Origin: Bradysia coprophila
Lineage: Eukaryota > Arthropoda > Insecta > Diptera > Sciaridae
Assembly: GCF_014529535.1 (NCBI RefSeq)
Contig: NW_023503376.1
Span: forward strand, 2,017,006 to 2,081,005
Length of the DNA: 64,000 nucleotides
Direction of reading: 5' to 3'
The position numbers and the translations under genes were made by a program. Under the pieces are notes generated by a model, which was not told the origin of the DNA, made no database searches, and saw only the letters and a program-made list of their open reading frames with translations. Shown piece after piece: positions 57,982 through 64,000 of the stretch. The stretch's first letter is position 1, and the number at the start of each line of letters is the position of its first letter.

Positions 57982-60106
57982 TTAATTTATTTTCCCGTCG
58001 TTTTTCCAGTACCCCAAACGTGGGGACAATACTTCAAAAACGAATACAAACGTTGAAAAGATTAGCGCCCCAAGACAGACTTCTACCACGCCAAGTATCT
58101 GTAATATGTTCAGTTTTCGTGGAATACGTTTATCGACATTGTCTCTTATCGCTGACTCTTTGTACGGCGCTGTCCATTTCGTCATCAATCCATTTTCATT
58201 CATATACGAGATCAAGCCATCCATTGCATCCTTTAGATAAAATCGCTTCGGCAAATCGATAACAATCGGAGCCATAACGATCTTTATGGTTTTGGGTCTG
58301 ATTTCAGGTTTTTTCCGACGGATTTCATCGATAAGTTGAGTTTCCATTGTTACGTACGCTTCCGTTTCGGTAACGAATTCATATTCAGTACTTCCATTTA
58401 CGAATATTAGCCTGATGGTAATATCAAAACGTTTACACTGTTTCTCTTTAGGCTGAAAACATACTAGCCATTTCGCATTGCTGAGATCGACAATAATGCT
58501 GTAGAACGGAAGCGGCAGCATAATCTTCGGTGTCAGCAACACAAAATTGCTCATGTGATTTCGGTCTAAGTTGTTCAAAAGTTGTTACAAAGAAAACTTA
58601 CAGCTTTTCCAATCGGTCATAATCGTACTCAAAGAACCCAATGTAAGCGTCGTAGTTCAATTTTATTGAAATCTCTTTCTCAATTAATTCTTCCATGGTT
58701 TTAACACTAGCTACCGTTGCATTCGTTCTCATAAAATTGAACAGTTGTCCCTTGTACACTGTCTGTAGAACTAAACATGTCAGCAACCATACCATCAGTA
58801 TAAATCTAGCAATGCTTCCATTTGGTGTGTAAAAAGCTTCACCAGTCAGAAGCACACGTAAGAAACTGAAATATGGAGTTGGATTCCTTGATCCGACTAC
58901 GAATTCGTAATACTCTTTTCCGTGGCACTGGAGTAATTTTATTGCGATAACAGTCACCGCCAATGTCACTGACAAGAAGATCCACATTGTCAATGTGAAC
59001 GGAAAGAAAAGCGTTTCGAAAGAGCTGTACGGTCTCGGATTCGGTACAACAACGAGAATATTGTCGGAGGAATACGATTTCGTACTGCTCATCACCTCTT
59101 CAGTGCTATACGAAGAAACGAATCCTCCCACTATCAAATCGTAGTGACGATCAATCTTAAAAGTGGTGCAATTTCAAACAAGTCAGTAAGTAGTTAGATT
59201 CATTGTCAGTTTCGTCGAACTTACAATCATGTCCCATACATCGATAACATCTTGACCCCAAAAGACGGAGATATTCGGTCGAAAATTCAGTTTCGTGGCC
59301 AGCTCACACAGTAAGTTGTATTCGAAGCCATCGAAGTCATGCGATCCATCTGAATGATTTCTCGTTACGTATATGTACGGTCGGATTGGTGCAACAAGAA
59401 TCGGTAGTGGGCATTGAAATAAGTTCGCCGTTTTTGAAGGGAAAAGTTCCGTGTCTACGAAATGGCCATTTTTAAAGACATTCCAAATGACTGGCACAAT
59501 TTGGCTGCAATGAGTTGGAGCGAATGGAAAGTACGTATGCACCAGAAGTGATTCGTTCTTGTGACAATAAGTCAGGATGTTAACGTCCAAAATCATACTA
59601 CGCCAACAGGCACTAAATGTGGCGACGAGGTTGCTGTTCAGGTCGGAATCTGCGTCGAAGTTTGTGATAGCTACAGTGTAGAATCCAAAATGTTCCAATG
59701 ACGTGTTGGTAACGCTCTTCAAAATCGACCTTTAATATACGAAAATACAATTTATGGAGACCGTGCGGACTGATGAGCACGGACATTGAAAAAAATCAAA
59801 TTACCCCAACGAATCGAGCGAATCAATCAAAATTATATTACTGAAGCGCTCCATGTTTCCGTTCAAATATTCGTTATCGTGCAAAATCCATGTGGAAGAT
59901 GTGCTCCTACCAAGCGCACCGAATACTTTTCGTAGAATTGCACTGTGCGTTGCATCCGTTTTATTACTAGTAACAAAGACATTAGTCGATCGTTGCAAGT
60001 AAAATGTGTCGATGATTGATGTCAAAGCTGCGGCCATTAAATCTTCTTGTTCAGTGTTCAGTTGTAGGTTCCACATGGAGCTGACGGAAGTGATTGCACT
60101 TAACAT
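57982..60106 (-). CDS. Ionotropic receptor (IR family), intact copy
   Basis: Four exons on the minus strand, 60106-59805, 59729-59225, 59155-58602 and 58498-57982, join in phase to 625 residues, normal for an insect IR. Order: an N-terminal region and S1 half (PILVAPIRPYIYVTRNHSDG; FDGFEYNLLCELATKLNF; HYDLIVGGFVSSYSTEEVMS), TM1 (about 319-342, FFPFTLTMWIFLSVTLAVTV), a pore region (RVLLTGEAFYTPNGSIAR), TM2 (about 388-408, FILMVWLLTCLVLQTVYKGQ), S2 (from SVKTMEELIEKEIS) and TM3 (about 585-611, ILQILGVVEVCLGALIFSTF), then a short tail ending GKIN. These are ligand-gated cation channels of sensory neurons; the ligand is unknown and it looks like a divergent, lineage-specific member. The ATG used (MLSAITSVSS) gives no clear signal peptide, so an upstream 5' exon is possible. 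Confidence 0.85.
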
Positions 60107-60109
60107 CGT

Positions 60110-61380
60110 ATCATGTAGGCGTTCATCGTTACTCTGGACCCCAGAGTTTGGGGAATTCAAATGGGCACAGAAAAGTGTTGACCTTCCTTCGAAATATCAT
60201 CCCCCGTGTGGAAGCAGAGCAAAATGTTCGATTGTAATCCGACACAACGTAATTCTTTAGTAAAGAATCTTTACACTTATTGAATATTTCAGAGACTTTG
60301 CACAATACGTTGTTGTCTATATTTACGAACTTCGTCCGTCGGGAGCACTTATCGGTCTAATTTTGATTTGTTTTCCCGCTAAACATTTTACTAAATATTT
60401 TATGAAATCACTCTCTGAGATCTTTATCATAATGATCCGAGGCTGACGTTTCACATTACCTTTTTCCGAGGGGGAAACCACTGGCCAAAAGGGTGGCAAA
60501 TCAATTTCTTATTCCTTTTAATTACTTCAATTCCAATGAAAGGAAACAATCAGCGAATGAACTGTGTTTTACAAACCGAATAGCCAAGACCTCGGCCAAG
60601 ACCGAAAACCGATCATTCTTTTTTGCATTCATTTAGTTCTTTCGTTCATCATACTTATCCGTATTTCCTTTCATTTACGTTCAATTTCTTGTATTTCCAG
60701 TCAATTCCTTGTAATTCCTATTAATTACCCGATGCTAAGGCAATTCCTTCGAGGGTGTCTAATCAATTACCCGAGTAATTTCCCCCCACCTTTTTCTAAT
60801 TATAATAATGGAATAATGGAACGGTTCAGCGCTTTCTCATAGCATAATGAGCCATAGGTACAAAAAATGTTATTTAGTCTGAACAGACCTAATGATTCAG
60901 TGATAAGGCACATCAATATGAAAACCGACATGATGAGAACCGAATCAGTGAACTTTGATAACTTATTTATCGTAGCAAAATCACTGTTTCGGCTTCAGAG
61001 CTCATGATTATAGTGGCCATGACTGCAAAGCACAGTCCATTCACGTGAATAGCTTGTACGAAGAGCTTGAGCTATAGCTCTGTGGATGTTTTTGAGGAAA
61101 TGCTAAAAGTTGCTAAGCATCTGAGGATCACACCAAAGTTCACCTCTGAAGGATTAAAAAAAATCACCATCGATCACCCTGATTGATCTTTAATTGGTGG
61201 TATCTATAAAAATTTGATGATTTTCTTCACAAAAGACACAACGTTCCATCTACTACTAAAAAGTATAATGTTGTGGGTAAGCAGTGATCATCCATCTACA
61301 TCTACAGATACACTGTATGATTAGCACTGTTCAATGATCTGCACTTCACAATCTTACGATCAGCTACCGGTCGTTTCAAA
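60110..61380. other. Spacer between the two receptor copies
   Basis: Includes pyrimidine-rich low-complexity sequence (about 60640-60800: TTCCTTGTAATTCC-like). One plus-strand frame at about 61062-61184 (SYSSVDVFEEMLKVAKHLRI, then TPKFTSEGLKKITIDHPD and stop) is protein-like but has no clear start or acceptor. No supported gene. Confidence 0.35.
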
Positions 61381-61384
61381 AAAT

Positions 61385-62834
61385 TTAATTTATTTTCTCA
61401 TCGTTTTGCCAGTAACCTAAACGTGGGGACAATAGCTCGAAACCGAAAATCAACATTGAAAGGATTAGCGCACCAACACAGACTTCTACCACGCCAAGTA
61501 CCTGCAATATGTTCAGTTTTCGTGGAATACGTTTATCGACATTGTCTCTTATCGCTGATTCAGTGTACGGAGCCGTCCACTTCGACGTCATTCCATTTTC
61601 ATTCATGTACGAGATTAGGTTATCCATTGCATCCTTCAGATAAAATCGCTTCGGCAAATCGATAACAATCGGAGCCATAACGATCTTTATGGTTTTGGGT
61701 CTGATTTCAGGTTTCTCCAGACGGATTTCATCGATAAGTTGAGTTTCCATTGTTACGTACGCTTCCGTTTCGGTAACAAATTCATATTCAGTATTTCCAT
61801 TTAAGGATATCAGCCTGATGGTAATATCAAAACGTTTCCACTGTTTCTCTTTAGGCTGAAAACATTCGAGCCATTTCGCATTGCTGAGATCGACAATTAT
61901 GCTAAACAACGAAAACGCAGCATAATCTTTGATAATCTTGCAACACAAAAATTGCTCCTAAGTTGTTCAAAGGTGTTGTTGTTATAGCGAAAACTTACAG
62001 CTCCTCCAATCGGTCATAATCGTACTCAAAGAAAACGTAGTAGCTGTCGGAGACAAGGGGGTAATCACTAGTAAATCAGTAAATCAAGTAAATCACGGTA
62101 AATCACAAAAAATTTTGAAAAATTTTTGAAAAATTTTTAATTGTCACTGGATTACATTTCGAAGTATCGTGGCCGTAAACATATAGGATAAATTTCATGA
62201 ACTAATACAAATTGAAGTAAATAGATTCAAATTTAGTAGAAACTTCATTTTTGATTTACTTGATTTACTGTGATTTACTGTGATTTACCGTGATTTACTG
62301 AGCTAGTAAATCAGTGATTACCCCTCGGTCGGAGATCAATTTTATTGAAATCCCCCTATCAATTAATTCGTCCATGGTTTTAACACTAGCCACCGTTGCA
62401 TTCGTTCTCATAAAATTGAATAGTTGTCCCTTGTACACCGTTTGTAGAACTAAACACGTCAGCAACCATACCATCAGTATAAATCTAGCAATGCTTCCAT
62501 TTGGTGTGTAGAAAGTTTCACCAGTCAGAAGCACACGTAACAGACTAAAATATGGAGTTGGATTCCTTGTTCCAACTACGAATTCGTAATACTGTCTTCC
62601 GTGGCACTGGAGTAATTTTATTGCGATAACAGTCATCGACAGTGTCACTGACAAGAAGATCCACATTGTCAATGTGAACGGAAAGAAGAGCGTTTCGAAA
62701 GAGCTGTACGGTCTTGGATGCGGTACAACAACGAGAATATTGTCGGATGAGTAAGATTTCGTGCTGCTCATAACCTCTTCAGTGCTATACGAAGAAACGA
62801 ATCCTCCCACTATCAAATCGTAGTGACGATCAAT
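61385..62834 (-). pseudogene. Ionotropic receptor duplicate, 3' half, interrupted by a MITE
   Basis: Matches exons 3 and 4 of the receptor at 57982-60106 at high identity. Exon 3 starts at 62834 (IDRHYDLIVGGFVSS) and carries TM1, pore and TM2, but is interrupted inside S2 by a 274-bp element (62054-62327). The reading frame then continues at 62053-61999 (DSYYVFFEYDYDRLEEL) before the same GTAAGT donor. Exon 4 (61901-61385) is open and exactly as long (517 bp) as in the intact copy. Reading through the insertion meets a stop within about ten codons. Exons 1 and 2 are missing on this strand and occur inverted just to the right. Either a dead gene or a source of a truncated channel fragment. Confidence 0.85.
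62054..62327. mobile_element. 274-bp hAT-like MITE inside the receptor duplicate
   Basis: Begins CAAGGGGGTAATCACTAGTA and ends TCAGTGATTACCCCTCG, with several GTGATTTACTGTGATTTAC repeats in the right part and their inverses at the left. It is flanked by the identical octamer GTCGGAGA (62046-62053 and 62328-62335). The octamer occurs once at the equivalent joined site if the insert is removed, which is the expected target-site duplication. Confidence 0.9.
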
Positions 62835-62949
62835 CTTAAAAGTGGTGCAATTAAAGAAAGAAGTGCAAACCGTTGAGAGGTCATCGTACATTTTGCTACT
62901 ATACTAGCTTTCACATGAATGATTCTATTCACAAAAAGTCCACCACTTG

Positions 62950-63947
62950 TTTGTGCATATTTGAATTCCCCAAACTCTGGGGTCCAAAGTGAACGATGAA
63001 CGCTTACATGATAACGATGTTAAGTGCAATCACTTCCATCAGCTCCATGTGGAACCACAACTGAACACTGAACAAGAGAAGATTTATGGCCGAAGCTTTG
63101 ACATCAATCATCGACACATTTACTTGCGACGATCGACTAATGTCTTTGTTACTAGTAATAAAACGGATGCAACGCACAATGCAATTCTACGAAAAATATT
63201 TGGCACGATTGATAAGAACGCATCATCCACATGGATTTTGCACGATAACGAATATTTGAACGGAAACATGGAGCGCTTCAGTAATATAATTTTGATTGAT
63301 TCGCACGAATCGTTGGGGTAATTTGATTTTTCTTTACAATATTTTTAATGTCCGCGCTATCAGTCCACACGTTTAATTTTCGTATATTTAGGTCGATTTT
63401 CGAGATCGTTCCAACACATCATTGGAACATTTTGGATTCTACACTGTAGCTATCACAAACTTCGACGAAGATTCCGACCTGAACAGCAACCTCGTGCCCA
63501 CATTTAGTGCCTTTTGGCGTCATATGATTTTGGACGTTAACATCCTGATTATTGTCACAAGAACGAATCACTTCTGGTGCATACGTACTTTCCATTCGCT
63601 CCAACTCATTGCAGCCAAATTGCTCCAGTCATTTGAATGCCTTTAAAAATGGCCATTTCGTAGAAAAGAACTTTTCCCTTCAAAAACGGGGAACTTATTT
63701 CAATGCCCACTACCGATTCTTGTTGACACAATCCGACCGTACATATACGTAACGAGAAATCATTCAGATGGATCGCATGACTTCGATGGCTTCGAATACA
63801 ACTTACTGTGTGAGCTGGCCACGAAACTGAATTTTCGACCGAATATCTCCGTCTTTTGGGATCAAGATGTTGCGAATGCATGGGCATGATTGTACGTTCG
63901 ACAAAAATGACAATGAATCTAACTACTCACTGACTTGTTCGAAATTG
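62950..63947 (+). pseudogene. Ionotropic receptor duplicate, 5' half (exons 1-2), inverted and frameshifted
   Basis: Plus-strand sequence that matches the reverse complement of exons 1 and 2 and intron 1 of the intact receptor. The homology starts near TTTGAATTCCCCAAACTCTG (62960) and ends at TTCGAAATTG (about 63947). Relative to the intact copy there is a one-base insertion near the start codon region (CATGATAACGATG), one-base losses in exon 1 (TTTATGGCC, CATTTACTTG) and one-base losses in exon 2 (CCTGATTATTG, CATTTGAATG). Recognisable blocks include SSTWILHDNEYLNGNMERFS and HFGFYTVAITNFDEDSDLNS. This is the missing front part of the duplicate at 61385-62834, in opposite orientation. Confidence 0.85.
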
Positions 63948-64000
63948 GCAGTCCAACCACTTTTTATAGAATTGCATCGTCACTTACGTATATTTTGATA

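Noticed and set aside
61062-61184. SYSSVDVFEEMLKVAKHLRI frame, faintly like the end of a BTB domain
   Set aside because: Too short, no start or splice sites, similarity too weak to call.

Overview
This is an AT-rich nuclear DNA window from an animal. Genes have many short introns (often about 60 bp, GT..AG), no operons, and long repeat-filled spacers. The gene content (insect-style ionotropic receptors, CPSF100, an ABCF2 that begins like the fly protein, a kraken/SERHL-type hydrolase) points to an insect, most likely a dipteran. The species is inference and cannot be fixed from sequence alone.

Layout. 1-2.5 kb: end of a TIR element plus foldback repeats. 2.5-3.5 kb (-): 5' exons of a probable transcriptional regulator with a PLNLS motif, continuing out of the window to the left. 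3.5-17.9 kb: no confident gene, but many MITEs, foldback elements, a copia fragment and a second copy of the element at position 1. 17.9-19.2 kb (-): serine hydrolase-like protein, complete in three exons. 22.7-23.7 kb (+): intronless secreted Pro/Gly/Tyr-rich protein without cysteine. 25.8-27.0 kb (-): conserved-looking protein of unknown function, 5' end missing. 27-34 kb: foldback element, 110-bp satellite, minisatellite and possible small exons. 34.1-38.9 kb (+): 13-exon SLC5-type sodium/solute symporter (605 aa). 41.8-44.1 kb (+): ABCF2 (622 aa, five coding exons). 44-50 kb: nested transposon cluster. 50.0-52.6 kb (+): CPSF2/CPSF100 (758 aa, six exons), convergent with POLE2 (DNA polymerase epsilon subunit 2, 519 aa, seven exons) at 52.9-54.8 kb (-). 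55.0-56.7 kb: tandem array of a 271-bp unit built from a MITE. 58.0-60.1 kb (-): intact ionotropic receptor (IR) gene. 61.4-63.9 kb: a second, broken IR copy.

The genes do not form one pathway. ABCF2, CPSF2 and POLE2 are housekeeping genes (translation/ribosome, pre-mRNA 3' end formation, DNA replication); the symporter, hydrolase and IRs are metabolic or sensory. The clearest evolutionary story is the IR duplication. The second copy has its first two exons inverted relative to its last two, and a 274-bp hAT-like MITE with a perfect 8-bp target-site duplication interrupts its third exon.

I reconstructed exon boundaries by hand from splice signals, reading phase and family conservation. The repeat elements are described from inverted repeats and target-site duplications visible in the sequence; no database search was possible. 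I found no bacterial-style system, CRISPR array or credible RNA gene.
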